Of a stretch of 64,000 nucleotides of DNA, positions 36,262 through 48,225 are shown piece by piece (position 1 is the stretch's first letter; each line of letters begins with the position of its first letter). The notes below the pieces were generated by a model. That model saw only the letters and a list, made by a program, of their open reading frames with translations, was not told the origin of the DNA and did not search any database. This DNA is from Siphonodentalium dalli. Its lineage: Eukaryota; Mollusca; Scaphopoda; Gadilida; Siphonodentaliidae. The stretch spans positions 161,322,875 through 161,386,874 of the forward strand of contig CP136062.1 of NCBI GenBank assembly GCA_032622095.1, read 5' to 3'. Made by a program: the position numbers and the translations under genes.

Positions 36262-36632
36262 GTCTGTCATTCGCAGAATGAGGTCCCCAGAGGGAGAATT
36301 TAGTGATGTTATCCCACACAGCGGGTTAGCGTCACCAAATTCACCTTATGGGAACCTCATTCTGATTAGGCCTCATCTGCTATGGGCGACCCAGGATCAG
36401 ATTGAAGTTCCTAGTTGAAGTTGGTGATGTTCACCATTATCCACCTCGATTATGCATTTTATATTCTGCAAATTAGAGGACATAGAAACTTCCCAGAAGG
36501 GAACAGTATATGACTAAAACAATGTTAATTGGAGACTATAGATACTTCCCAGAAGATGAAGCCTAATCAGAATGAGGTCATCAGAGGGTGAATTTCGTGA
36601 TGCTAGGGGACCTCATTCAGCAAATGACAGAC
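36262..36632. mobile_element. 371-bp MITE with nested hairpins
   Basis: The ends are inverted: the left begins GTCTGTCATTCGCAGAATGA and the right end is its inverse with two mismatches over 27 bp. Two further inverted blocks (GAATGAGGTC..GGTGAATTT and inverse) lie inside, so each half can also fold. There is no coding capacity and no clear target duplication. Confidence 0.65.
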
Positions 36633-37319
36633 AAAATATTTGATGCTTGATGCATGATCTAGCAGATACGATCACAGAGAACTGGCCCATGAACATCGTG
36701 ACGTCATGTGCACGGGTTTGAATTCTCACTCCCGAATGCGGAGGTGAGAGAATCAAAATCAGCTAACATATTCCTACTCTGTTTTCAGTGTTGGAATCGA
36801 GCCTTTGTTGTCTACCGTTCGCACACACACAAGAAACAGCCAGCCAAATCGGGTTTGCTTTTAAATTTGTTTACAACACAATAAATAAATTTATCCACCG
36901 CTCACTACCTCTATTGCCTACATAAAGCCATCCTAATAAACGTTACGTGTATTACGTCAATGTAGCTTTATTATGTCAACGTAGCTTTATTAGGTTAGTA
37001 CTACTTTCATGACGTAATTGCATATGCAAATTGCGCAGGTAACTAGGGACGTCAATCGACCTAAATGACCCCATAGTGATTGGGACGTTATTATCGTCCA
37101 TCATTAACTGCAATTGATACAAAATTCTTAAACGGATATGTGTTTTCGCTCTATAACATCTATAAACCATTAGTACAAGGCCAGCTTAGAATAACTAATA
37201 TGAATCGTACGTGACATGTAGTGGAGCAACCACACATGCTGTGCCTCAAATTTGCCTTTTATCGGCGACATAGCGTTAAGAATAATTTATGTAACATCAC
37301 GCAGTGATCACGACTGAGA
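36633..37319. other. unassigned
   Basis: No gene. A short direct duplication (GTAGCTTTATTA with a TATGTCAA-type flank) occurs at about 36961-36992. Confidence 0.45.
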
Positions 37320-37700
37320 TGACATGCCAACTTGACAAGACGTGTCATGGATTCTGCAATCTTGTCTGGATTCTGGCCCACAAATCCAAAATGACGTCAG
37401 AAACTGTGTCATGACGTCTTTATTTTTCGTTTTCATTAAGCTAACCAAAGAAATTGGTCTAATTGAAATTAATAGTCCTAAATCACATGTGAATTCTTCT
37501 TAAGTTGTGAATTGGTTACTTTCATTTTCATCGCGATGCTTCATTCCCAATTCCGCATTTTTTTTGTAATCTCCACACTGTTGCTAACCGGAAGTCACGT
37601 GATAATTTCTCCAAAATCCATACCCGCGATCTAAAAATTCACTGATGGATATAGAAAAAAATATATGACGTCATCCACCTGCCTTAGGTATAAGCACCCT
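37320..37700. repeat. copy of the repeat at 5650-7290 without the insertion
   Basis: Shares TCTGGATTCTGGCCC, the TGACGTC-rich segment, AGCTAAC and GGAAGTCACGTGAT in the same order as the interrupted copy near the left end, and lacks the 1.2-kb foldback. It therefore acts as a related empty-site copy. Confidence 0.6.
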
Positions 37701-38689
37701 CGGTGGTTGCTATAAAACAAATCCAACGAACTATTTCGCTCTAAGCTGCACTCCGGTTTTTGCACGTCATGAATACTAATTAGTTTGTTTGACCGAATAA
37801 ATGCAAGGGCGTCATCAAAATAACGAATGTAAAACTGATGAAAATGACAGATTTACTTCACAAAAGACATGTTTTGTGCGATGGATAAATAAAATATGTA
37901 GCTAATGTTGTCTCTTAAACTGTTTATGTCCGCTTTAGGAATTTGGCATCTATTGGACTCGGCAGAGCCTCACCCAATATATGCTCAAATCTCCCCCACG
38001 GACCTAAACAGTTTAAGCGACGACACTAGCTTCTATATAAATAAACGTTTGTCTGACGGGATAAACTAGAACTCGAGCTGCGTAAATTCACAACACCCTT
38101 TAAAAAATCAGTAATTATTAAAATGTCATATTTATAACTGGAATTTACAAGGAAAATAGGTATCGATTATGCCCCGATTTTTAACATCAATCACACCTCA
38201 CCAATTTAATAGATATCCGTGAAATTCACTATAATCGCTTTCACTCGTAAGTAGTATAACTCCTGCAATGAATATCTGGCTCATAAAAGCTATCCGAAAG
38301 TCTGAAGCGATGGTTTAGAGTTTATATCACGGACGCAGTTTCCTGGCCCCGAGAAAGCAGATTCGAATAAACGAAATTATCAAAAATAACCGCGCTATTG
38401 GCGAACAACCAAGCAGCCCGCAGTAAAATAGAATCCTAATGGTTGGGGTGAATCCATTTGCATCCAGCTGTTAAATAACTGCGCTATATCCTAATAGGTT
38501 CGATTTTCCGGACAGTATGCAGCTATAGAAAGTTTGTCTTGCGTTCCATTTCACACTGTTTTGTCTCGATACACAGAAGGCAGCGTCTATTTAGCAACTA
38601 ATGGCATTTATTTAAAGAAAATAAAAACAATATATATAAATAAATATAGAAAATTGATATATTAAAAAAAAACAAATTAAAAAAAAACA

Positions 38690-38690
<1 letters not shown>
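37701..38690. other. unassigned
   Basis: No coding or repeat structure recognised. Confidence 0.45.
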
Positions 38691-38722
<32 letters not shown>

Positions 38723-38741
38723 CTATATACATATATATATA

Positions 38742-39500
38742 TACTAGAAGGTGACCCGACTTCGTCCGGGCTATTAAAAAACCAAATTTCAAGTCGATTG
38801 CTCCACCCGTTTCCTAGATCTGGTCTGCGCATGCGCGAAGCTGGCGTCGCACGTGCTCGGCGACCCGATAAAATTCGTATCCGGGGCAAGATACATTCAC
38901 ATACCAAATTTCAAGTCGATAGCTACACCCGTTTCCGAGATATATAGCCCAATGTCATTTGCGGATACCTCGGCCGGTGATGAGTTAACGCGACACAGTC
39001 AAATGCATCGGCAGGGTGAGAGTTAACGTAATCTAACTTTATGACCTCTGACGACGTCATAGAAATTACGCATTGATTTTATCCTGATAAAAGCATCGTA
39101 CCACTTGTACCTAATAATTGAGGCAGATAACTAAAACGGATACATACATATTATATATCGTTGGAAAGATGAAGCCACACAGATTCTAACCGTGCAAATT
39201 ATATGACTGGCAATTTATTATTCGCGCTATATCGAATCGATTTGTGAGCACCGAACTGAAATATATTAGCGCAAAAACGGCGTAAAAATAGATTTGACCT
39301 CCGCACGTGAAAAGTTGACCTCGCACGGACAAATAAATATGCCTATGTTCGTCTCCGGCCGAAAACACATCCAAATACCAAATTTCATCGAAATTGGCTT
39401 AGTCGTTTTCGAGTCCATCGATTTCAAACACACACACACACACACACACAAACAAACACATACATACACACACAGATCTTTCAAAATATATAATAGATAT
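38742..39500 (+). mobile_element. retroposon-like element, CTAGAAGGTGACCCGACTTC type
   Basis: It starts ACTAGAAGGTGACCCGACTT directly after a (TA)n run. It contains CCAAATTTCAAGTCGAT twice (about 38781 and 38904), and ends with CCAAATTTCATCGAAATTGG followed by an (AC)n tail and AT-rich DNA. The same layout (a start resembling CCCGACTTCGTCCGGG, a block that reads accaaatttca.cgaaatcgg, then a short tandem tail) recurs inverted at 41405-42284 and direct at 48226-51025. No coding frame, so probably non-autonomous. The superfamily is not assigned. Confidence 0.55.
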
Positions 39501-39614
39501 ATATATTTTTTTTAATATATAAATTTTCTATATTTATATATATATTGTTTTTATTTTCTTTATAAGTATATATATATATATATATATGTATATAAAACAA
39601 TATATATATAATAA

Positions 39615-40260
39615 GAATGGGTAAGGTCATACTGACAAATTAAGATGAGGATATTTGAATTTTTTTAAATTTTTATTTAAAAAAAAAAACAATCATGAGA
39701 AATGTGATATACAAAAAGATCGAATGCAGTTACAAATAAAATATGAATTCCTCAATTAGCACACACCTGTCTCACTACACGCACTCTCCCTGCTCACGAC
39801 TTTCACACACCTTCTATTTACCATCTAATGATATTTATACCATAATTGCCTATGTTGTTGTGCGTATAACACATATTTTGTAAATTTCATCGTTACACCC
39901 TACACTGTGGGTATAAGTTTATACCACAGTAAACTACATCGTATTTGGCAAAATAGTAAATAAAAAAAAGAGAACAAAAAGAAGAAGATAAAATGGCCAG
40001 GATTGCACGTTTTCGTTGATGAAGGTACGGACAGTCCAGGTCATTTTATACTGACAACTTAATGTGAGGATATTTGATTTTTATTTATTTTCATTGGACA
40101 AAAAAACAAAAACAAAAAACAAAAAAACAATAAAAAACAAAACAATCATTAATAGAACTGTGATATACAAAAATATCGTATAATGATTTGACATCAAATA
40201 CTGATTCTGCACACACTCTCCTTGCTCACACCGTGAATTTCACTCACCAGTGACATACAC
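39615..40260 (+). repeat. diverged direct duplication, about 415-bp offset
   Basis: The segment at about 39620-39850 (GGTCATACTGACAAATTAAG, an A-rich stretch, then GTGATATACAAAAAGATCG and CACACTCTCCCTGCTCAC) recurs at about 40035-40260 with substitutions. Unknown family. Confidence 0.6.
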
Positions 40261-41260
40261 ATAGAGAGTAATAGTGTAACGCTCAAGTGGTCTATACACA
40301 ACTATGCAATCTTGATATATAAGAGGGCTGTGAAGTAAGATGAATCATAATTGCTTCCAGTCGCTCGGTGCAATTTATGACCATTTACGACACTGATCTC
40401 TGAGAAACCAGATGACATAGAATGAACAAATCACATAAACAATACATAAGTCCGGATAGGCTTCGTGGTATAACCACATAGAAAAATAGATCTGACACCA
40501 ACAGGCTTTGTTTAGGCTGGGCATATTACAGCCCTGGATTAAAAATGGAATAATTATAATGACTAGATAATATAAGTTCAACAAGTGTATTAAACTTAAC
40601 AAATAACATTGGAATCTGCATATATAAATAATTATTCATTAATTATGTTGTACAGTTAGGATGTTGAAGGTGTGAAATAAGTGATTTCTGAGGTTGATTG
40701 AATGGGACACAATTTAGGTGGTTGACGTATTAAAGGAGAGAGTATTTAATTTACTTAAAGGGGTACTGTACCCCAATTCCAATAAATTCCCGGTGACAAT
40801 TGCGATGTAATATCAATATTATATTTATATTTATTTGAGTCGACGATGTCTACTGAAAACGTTCCGATTAACAGGCTATCATAAAAGTCAAATTGAATTA
40901 TTTAATAAAAATGAATTTATGGCTGGATTAATAAAATGGCGAATTATGCCATTACGAGTTACCGTTCTTGAAATCTCACCTGTTGAGTGTCTTTTATCGA
41001 CGGTCGTTTACGACGAACATTATTGAGTTGCGAACAAAACATGTTACATGCAAAAGGAAGTCATGCTATAACCGATTCGGAAAAAAAGAGAAGAAACAAG
41101 ATTCATAAAGCATCAAGTTCTTTTATAGGGAGTGAGATTGTTCGATGGAACAGATTGCAGGCATCAATTGAACTTCCGGTTCATCCTGCAACCTGCGTCT
41201 TCTCCGGTGAAGGTCAAAATCATGGCGCATAGTTTGAAATCGTAATATTTTTATTTCTAA
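40261..41260. other. unassigned; contains TTAAAGGGGTACTGTACCCC
   Basis: No gene recognised. The self-complementary string at about 40755-40774 resembles one near 63902 (TTTAAAGGGATACTCTACCC) and may be the end of an old DNA transposon family. Confidence 0.4.
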
Positions 41261-41292
41261 GATCGCTAAAGATCCATGGATCTTTAGCGATC
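41261..41292. repeat. perfect 32-bp palindrome
   Basis: GATCGCTAAAGATCCA is followed immediately by its exact reverse complement, with no loop. It has no matching larger element around it. Confidence 0.95.
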
Positions 41293-41404
41293 GCGACTCT
41301 TTCGTTCTGTTCGAAATGAGCGTATTATGTTTACACAAGAAAACTAAGATGCATGCATCAGGTCGGTCGTGAACTATCTACCATAGAATTGTTGTAGCTA
41401 TCGA

Positions 41405-41785
41405 TTATACATTTTGAAACACCTGTCTGTATGTATGTATGTGTGTATGCATGAATGCATGTGTGTATGTGTTACAGACTCTAACACTGCTCGAATTTGG
41501 TATTTAACGTGTCAACTTGACCTCGCACATAGGCATGTTTCTGGACCTTGACCGATCCGACTAAAAAATTGTGTGTAGGACTACTTCGATCCCGGGAGCA
41601 ATATGGACGGGTCCAATTTCACGTGGGACCATGTTCTCGAACGTGCTGATATAGGCATGTTTCTGGACCAATTGAACAATAGTTTGGCCAGACGCTGTAT
41701 ATACTGGGTACTGTCCAGATGGAGGCGATCACAAAAAAATCCCTAACTAGCCCGAACGAAGTCGAGTACATCAGCTAGTCTAATA
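41405..41785 (-). mobile_element. retroposon-like element, inverted copy 1
   Basis: Read on the minus strand it starts near CTAGCTGATGTACTCGACTT and ends in a (CATA)n/(CAGA)-type tail near 41430. It has the same layout as 38742-39500. Confidence 0.5.
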
Positions 41786-41791
41786 TATATT

Positions 41792-42284
41792 TTGGACATT
41801 TGTCTGTCTGTTTGTCTGTTAGCTATGGCCGGGAAAACTGCCTGACAGATTTGACGAAATTTGATACCTAGGGGAAATTATTTCCAGGGAGTATTTTGGA
41901 CGGGTCAAATCTTGATCCCGACCTGACTTTGACATTCAAAAAGATCAATTCAAGGTCAAATCTGGTAAAACGGAAGTATTTCAACGAAATTTGATACCTA
42001 CACTGTTACTTTTGTCCCAGGAGTGTTTCGGGTGGGTCAAATCATGACCCTGACCTGATCTTGACATTCAAAATTGTCAATTCAAGGTCAAATCGGGTAA
42101 AGCCGGGCGGATTTCGACGGGTACTTTTGTCGTCACTTTTGTCCGGGGAGTGTTTTGGACGGGTCAAATCGTGACCCCGATATGACCTTCACCTTTAAAA
42201 TAGTCAATTCAAGGTTAAATCGCGCAATTCTCCGAAAATCAGAGGGGAACATTCCGGACGAAGTCGGGTCCACCAGCTACTATT
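41792..42284 (-). mobile_element. retroposon-like element, inverted copy 2, with internal repeats
   Basis: Starts (minus strand) AGCTGGTGGACCCGACTTCG and ends in GACAGACAAACAGACAGAC. The interior has about three diverged tandem units of 120-130 bp containing TTTGGACGGGTCAAATC and GTCAATTCAAGGTCAAATC. It is adjacent to copy 1 in the same orientation. Confidence 0.6.
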
Positions 42285-43533
42285 ATATATTTCTAGATTT
42301 AGTTACAAACTAAATACCTGTATATTGTACAAAGAAATGTTTACCATGCGGGTCATTAAAATAGATACGACGAAACAAATTTTGAAGGGTGCATGTATCA
42401 GGTAAATTTTTATATTTCAAATGATGACAGGAATGCGGAAAGTTGAAGCACCTACGTAATACTGGCTATCCGCATGAAGAGATATACATGTATATAAAAA
42501 CCAAAATAGAAGATGACTGCTGGCGACAATGTTTTCCAAAAAAATTCAAAGCATTCGATAGCTCCCATCTAGTTGTCAGCCCGAAGATCAATATGAAGTT
42601 TGGTGACTATCAGATGAGGGATATGTCTGTACAGTTGCTAAACAATTCAGTCATGCAAAAGAGGATCAAAGAGTAAGATACCAAATTGCTGCCTGTGGTA
42701 ATGTTTTTTAACGAAATTCGGGAAAATTAGATTACTCTCACGCTGGTTATCCAGAAGATCATTGTGGAATCTGGTGACGATCGGACAAGGGGTGTCGTCT
42801 GTAGGATCAACCAAATTATTTAGCCATAAATATAGTAAAATTGAAGATCACCGCTGGCAGTGATGTCTTCACAATGACAGTTTGAGAACAAAAATATGGC
42901 TCACATCTAGCGGTGACCCAAAATATCCACATGAGAAAAAGTTCTCCAATAAAAGCTGGCTGCAGGGTGCGCCAATTGATTCAAATTCGAAATTTAGCAG
43001 GGTGTACTGCTTGTGGCCATGTTTTCCCCGCAAATTTGATAGACTGATGGACAAAACCACTGAATCCGTTGAATCAATATACATGTATACATGGATTAAT
43101 TTATATGCATTGTTATACACAGTACTGGTATATAAAGGTACTGAAAATAACTATATTACTAGTATACATAAAATAAACCATATATCATGGCTATGGGTTC
43201 ATGACAGCTGAGAACTTGGTGTGAATTAAAGAGTGGTGGTTTCTCAAGCATATCTAACCCTCCATGTTAGGAACATGCCATTAAATGTCATAAGTATAAT
43301 CTAGCTTGAGGACAGAAGTGATCCATAAAACCCCCCTTAATTCAACCAGGTCCTCGCGCGATGTATGGTCGATCACATGATGATCTAGGGGGGATTAGAA
43401 TTGTTGTATAAAAACAGCACTGCGTGTAAATATAAAATAAAATAGTGCTACATCTTATTACAGATTATTGCCATATATAATCAGTGATTATACAGACAGT
43501 CTGACAAAATAAAGTTTCAGTGACACTCTATCC
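42285..43533. repeat. diverged tandem repeat region
   Basis: Units sharing TGCTGGCGACAATGTTTTCC, GATAGCTCCCATCT and AATATGAAGTTTGGTGA recur around 42515, 42840 and, beyond the hAT insertion, 44780-44900. It looks like one old repeat into which the hAT element at 43542-44659 inserted. No coding exon. Confidence 0.45.
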
Positions 43534-43541
43534 GAAGAGGG

Positions 43542-44659
43542 CAGGGATGTGGCTAGAGGGTCTCCGCTGGGGGGTGTCCACCTTGGGAATTTCCAACTGC
43601 ACCCCCCCCCTTGAGTCGGAATCGCACCAACACAACTTTTTGCATAATTTCATTTGCACCCCCCCCCCCCTTGTACCTCATGCTCAGGCCTAATATTTCC
43701 TATATATTCATAAACCATGCTTCTATTTTCCCAGTATGAGAACATTAAGATATTTTAACCTGAAAATTGCCCCCCCCCCCAAAAAAACAACTAGTGATCT
43801 AATTCCAGACAAATGCAGCTACCGACAACAGACCAAGGAACACCAGGCCGACCATGGTTGTTTGGCCCGGTGTGAGAAAATTTTGAAAACTATATACAAG
43901 AAAATCGCAAATCCTAGCATCTAGACTGGCCTCAACTGAAGCTTTCCTAGTGTTGGAAATTTCAAACCTCATGCTCCCCCTCAGGTTGGAAAATTCTTCA
44001 ACTGATGACCATTTATGTCTACAAGTTTGACCAAATGTAGTAAAATATTGTTTTGCTAAACTAATTAGCAGTTTAGTATTGGTCATGTGGATGGGGCAAT
44101 GACACACCGGGCCGACCATGGTTCGGCCCGGTGTGCGAAAATTTGAAATCTGAACAAATCGCAAAATCCTAACATCTAGACTAGCCTCAAGCCTTCCTAC
44201 TGTTGGAAATTTCAAACCCTACACTCCCACTTAGGTTGGAAAATTTCCAACTGATGACAATTCCAATGACAATGTTGACCAATTGTATGACAATATTGTT
44301 TTCTTAAATTAACTAGAAGTTTTTGACCGGCCACGGGGGAGGGACCAGGACACAAGCTTTCCAAGTGTTGGAAATTTCCAACCTGTCACCCCCCCCTAAG
44401 GTTGGAAAATTTCCAACTGATGTCCATTTCTGTCAAATTTTTTGACCAAAAATAGGAACATATGCAAATATTGGTCGAAAAACAATAAATTCCCCCCAAT
44501 AAATTGTTTTATAATCAAACTACAAGAACATTTTCAACCTATTGTTGGTGTGAAATTTCGTTGTGGCAGGTATGAAATTTCCAACTATTGAAAATATAGC
44601 TCTGCTGGGGGGGGGGGGGGGTGAGACACCCCCCACACCCCCCTCTAGCCACATCCCTG
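43542..44659. mobile_element. non-autonomous hAT transposon
   Basis: The terminal inverted repeats are a perfect CAGGGATGTGGCTAGAGGG at the left and its inverse at the right. An exact 8-bp target duplication, GAAGAGGG, flanks it (43534-43541 and 44660-44667). CAGGG ends plus an 8-bp duplication are diagnostic of the hAT superfamily. The interior has two diverged units of about 250 bp with GTTGGAAATTTC, GGTTGGAAAATTTCCAAC and GGCCGACCATGG motifs, plus C runs. There is no transposase, so it depends on a helper. Confidence 0.85.
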
Positions 44660-44667
44660 GAAGAGGG

Positions 44668-44920
44668 GAATAATTTCATCTGTCAATGGAGCAATTATGA
44701 ATCTGGAAAGGTGAAATTTCTATGTAATACTAGATATCGACATAACACGATAACATATAACGTAAATGCAATATGGCCGCTGGCGACCATTTTTTCCTAT
44801 GAAATTTAAAAAATATTTGATAGCTCTCATCTGATAGATCAATATCAAGATAAATATGAAGTTTGGTGATGATCGGATGAGTGAAGTGGACTGTGGTCTG
44901 TGCTAAACGGTTTGGTAATG
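44668..44920. repeat. right part of the repeat split by the hAT element
   Basis: GCTGGCGACCATTTTTTCC, GATAGCTCTCATCT and ATATGAAGTTTGGTGATGATC match the units left of the hAT insertion. Confidence 0.5.
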
Positions 44921-45230
44921 CTTAAAAAGATTCTTACCTTAATATTTTTATGTTCACTTTATAAACTTCACTGAGTCATCTTTGTCATGTATTGAGTTTG
45001 ATATCTTTTGTTAACAGTTTATACATTATGTATGTCTCATGTTTGTTATTTTAATTTATGTGTTTATTATCATTAAATAAAGTTGCATTCCTTAAAAAGA
45101 TTCTTACCTCAATGTTTTTATGTTCACTTTATAAACTCCACTGAGTCATCTTTGTCATGTATTGAATTTGATATCTTTTGTTAACAGTTTATAAATTATG
45201 TATGTCTCGTGTTCGTTATTATATTATATA
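44921..45230 (+). repeat. 170-bp tandem duplication
   Basis: CTTAAAAAGATTCTTACCT at 44921 recurs at 45091 and the two copies align to about 45060 and 45230 with few differences. The first copy ends with AATAAA near 45077. Confidence 0.85.
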
Positions 45231-46099
45231 CACTTTATAGTGTGTTTTCAGAACGAAAAAAAAAATGAATAAAATCAACAAATTTGAAAAGTTAAAAACA
45301 ATTCAAACGTTGTTGTATTCCATGTCCCAGCCCGGACATATACACCAAATTTCAATAATATTCATTGAGAAACAACGGACAAAACGCTATATAACACCCG
45401 TATACATATTTTATTCCGAGCCGGGCTCATCCTCGGGTACATGTTATAGTAGGTACCGAATTGACACACGTCGACTGGGGCGAGTTGGCCCTGGGGCGAT
45501 TAGGCCGATTCCGGCACCTTCTATAATTTACCGTATGTATCCGTTTACGCGTAGTTTACTTTAGAAAGTTCCGCAATTAATACCGTAAATAGAGCGACCA
45601 TATTTGACAGAGAATGCCTCTGTTATTGATTATCAAGTTGCTATACATTAAAAACGACAAATTCACATGCTCGTTCAAGCGCAGTAGTCTATTTTCCCCA
45701 TGTTAAAGGACATCCACACATACTAAATAACGCTAACCTACTGCCGAATGTTTTACACGACAACTGTTGACATATTTGGGATGAATTCATCTGACGCGGT
45801 ATTATTCCTCAAAATAAACAACAAAACCATCGTTACTTGGAAATGTAGTTTGGGCTAACATTTACATAAATCCTCCACATCATTTATTCGACACACACGT
45901 CAGATGAAAAACAGACATGAAGTAAACGGCAAAATTGGCCGAAATGAGCGTTGTGGGAGGTTCAGTTTGGGCATATTATCATGTTTCTAGTTATGACTGA
46001 TTACCTACTCCCATTTGGACAAACAATCGCAAAGTCGCTTGCCTTACGAAGATGACTTTCATTCCTTAAACCTTATTCGATATTTTTAAATTTCGCTAA
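45231..46099. other. unassigned
   Basis: A few short frames, no recognisable product or repeat. Confidence 0.45.
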
Positions 46100-46380
46100 A
46101 ATAAAGGTTGTCGTAGTGTGCCCCCCTCCCAATGCTCATTTCACACACCTCATGCACCACGATCCAAAATGGCCGCCGTCGAGAGGGGTTCAAATAAGGC
46201 ACCCATGCCATTTCTCGGCCCCTTGACCGATTTAGCTCAAATAAAGGTTGTTGTAGGGTGGCCCCAAGACATTCTATTCCTAAATCGGTCAAAATGCCGA
46301 CAAATAGGTGCCCTATGTGAACCCCTCTGCGCGGTGGCCATTTTGGATCGGGTGTGGGGTGAATATTTAAGTGTAAAATA
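46100..46380. repeat. nested inverted repeat around ATGGCCGCC
   Basis: GATCCAAAATGGCCGCC (about 46161) and the inverse GGTGGCCATTTTGGATC (about 46334) form outer arms extending through AGGGGTTCA/TGAACCCCT. Inner words GACCGATTTAG and CTAAATCGGTC also pair. AATAAAGGTTGT occurs twice in direct order (46101 and 46240). Foldback-type structure, unassigned. Confidence 0.65.
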
Positions 46381-47103
46381 GGAAAGAGTCGGAACCAAAA
46401 TCTCAAAAGATTCCAAAGTGGTGAGCCAGCTGAACCTACAATGCACTGGGAAAAACAATGATAAGCAGTCCGAGAGATAATGAATGATGCCTTTACAATA
46501 TTCTTGATATGCACCAACAAAACAACCGAATTTGATATTAGCCAGGTTAAGTACGTAATGTTCTATTCTCAGCCATTATAATACATGGTACATGGTACGT
46601 ACGTGTAACGTGTGTTACCATTTCCAATGAAAGTCACCTGACTCACGTGACCACTCCGCCTACACATACATGAACACATCCGTTTAGAAGTATTGTGTCA
46701 AACATGTAACGTATGGCAAAGAATAATAATCCTCTATTCAATTCAATTCAATTCAATTTATTAGATACTTTCATCGTATAACAATAACTATTGAGAAGAA
46801 ATGTTTTAGTGCATGCAATTCACAATATGTATGAATATATGAATATGTTTTGAATTAAACGGGATATTTTGGTATTCATAAGCAATGTTGGGGTATATTG
46901 GCAGCCATGTGTGTAGACAATAGTGTATACATATATGATTTTTTTTTTATTTATTTCGTCAAGGGGTGGGGCGGAGTGTGTGGGTAACACGTTGTTAATC
47001 CTCAGGAGTGGTTTATCTCATTATCTTATTTGACCTTCTGATAAGATAGTTTATAGCGAAAAGCCAATGCTATTCAGACAGTAGAAGAATATATAAGAAT
47101 ATG
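46381..47103. other. unassigned, with an (ATTCA)n stretch
   Basis: Short ATTCA microsatellite at about 46735-46758. No gene recognised. Confidence 0.5.
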
Positions 47104-47565
47104 TGACCCGCCATATCAAATCCAGTCGTAAGTCGGGATTTGTTTTACCCTGTGCCAATGCATTCTCTTATATATGCGAGTCGACCATAGGTCGCCTCGC
47201 ATATATAAGAGAATGCATTGGCCTAACAATTTTTTACAATTTTAATAATTTTTTCTTGTATACATTCTTTAACATATTTTTAATTTCACCCATACAGAGC
47301 CCCAGACAAACATGAGCCGACGACACTCTTCTATATGCTTCTATATATGAGTGGGGCTCCCTGCAGGGTAATGGATGTTTTTTATTTTATGTCCTAAAAA
47401 TTGTAAGAAACATTTATTTTAAAAAAATGATAAAAAAAATTGTTAGGCCAATGCATTCTCTTATATATGCGAGGCGACCTATGGTCGACTCGCATATATA
47501 AGAGAATGCATTGGCACAGGGTAAAACAAATCCCGACTTACGACTGGATTTGATATGGCGGGTCA
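47104..47565. mobile_element. 462-bp MITE, hairpins within terminal inverted repeats
   Basis: Arms 47104-47236 and 47433-47565 are essentially perfect inverse complements over about 130 bp (ends TGACCCGCCATATC and inverse). Each arm itself holds a palindrome from CCAATGCATTCTCTTATAT to its inverse, centred on a GTCGACC/AGGTCG region, so the single strand can fold into either one long stem or two short ones. AT-rich words ATAT flank both sides. No coding frame. The near-identity of the arms suggests recent activity or gene conversion. A related hairpin is at 34871-34977. Confidence 0.85.
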
Positions 47566-48225
47566 TATATAATGTTTTGATTGAAACCAATTAAGCACTG
47601 TGGAAATTGTGGATTGATTCTACCACCGGATTATTGCTAGCACGTTCTTCTACATGTTGTGCCGAAACTCCAAACGTGTATATTTGGTGCCGTAAAATAT
47701 TCATGACTTTTCTCTCCAAGAGAATATCCACAGCACTACATAGTAACACGTGTTACAAGCGACACGAACGTGTGACTCAATGTGGCTATTATCGCATCGG
47801 AGAAGTAACATACCCAGTATTATCCATCGAATCTGCGAAAAGAACAGGAGGATGGACAACTCTAAATATACTAACAAATTCATTGACTAGATTATACAAT
47901 GGTAAGTGCAGTGGTCCAGATGGATATGGGTATATACTACAGGTTTTGGAATTTGGCTGTCGCAGTTCTCTTTGAGTCACTCAATGGCGCATTTGATAAT
48001 GGTGAATTAGCGATTACACCAAAAACAAGGATTTATTTTCTTATTCTAAAAAGGACAAAGGAAGACATCTCTTCAAGACCTGGCGGCCGATTTGTCTCTT
48101 GAATATAACAAAACTTTGGCGTCTGCTTGTATAGCTAAAAGACTGAAATGTGTGTTACCCCATATAATCCTCATTTACCAGACCGGTTTCTTAAAAATCG
48201 GTACGTTGGAGATACATTATAGTAT
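47566..48225. other. unassigned
   Basis: A 122-codon plus-strand frame (47607-47975) shows no recognisable domain and no convincing splice context, so it is not called. Confidence 0.4.

Noticed and set aside
43799-44215. 138-residue minus-strand frame
   Set aside because: Lies wholly inside the non-coding hAT element and reads its internal duplicated units.
46086-46520. 144-residue minus-strand frame
   Set aside because: Spans the nested inverted repeat at 46100-46380, so it is a palindrome shadow.
47607-47975. 122-residue plus-strand frame
   Set aside because: No domain, no splice context and biased to chance composition.
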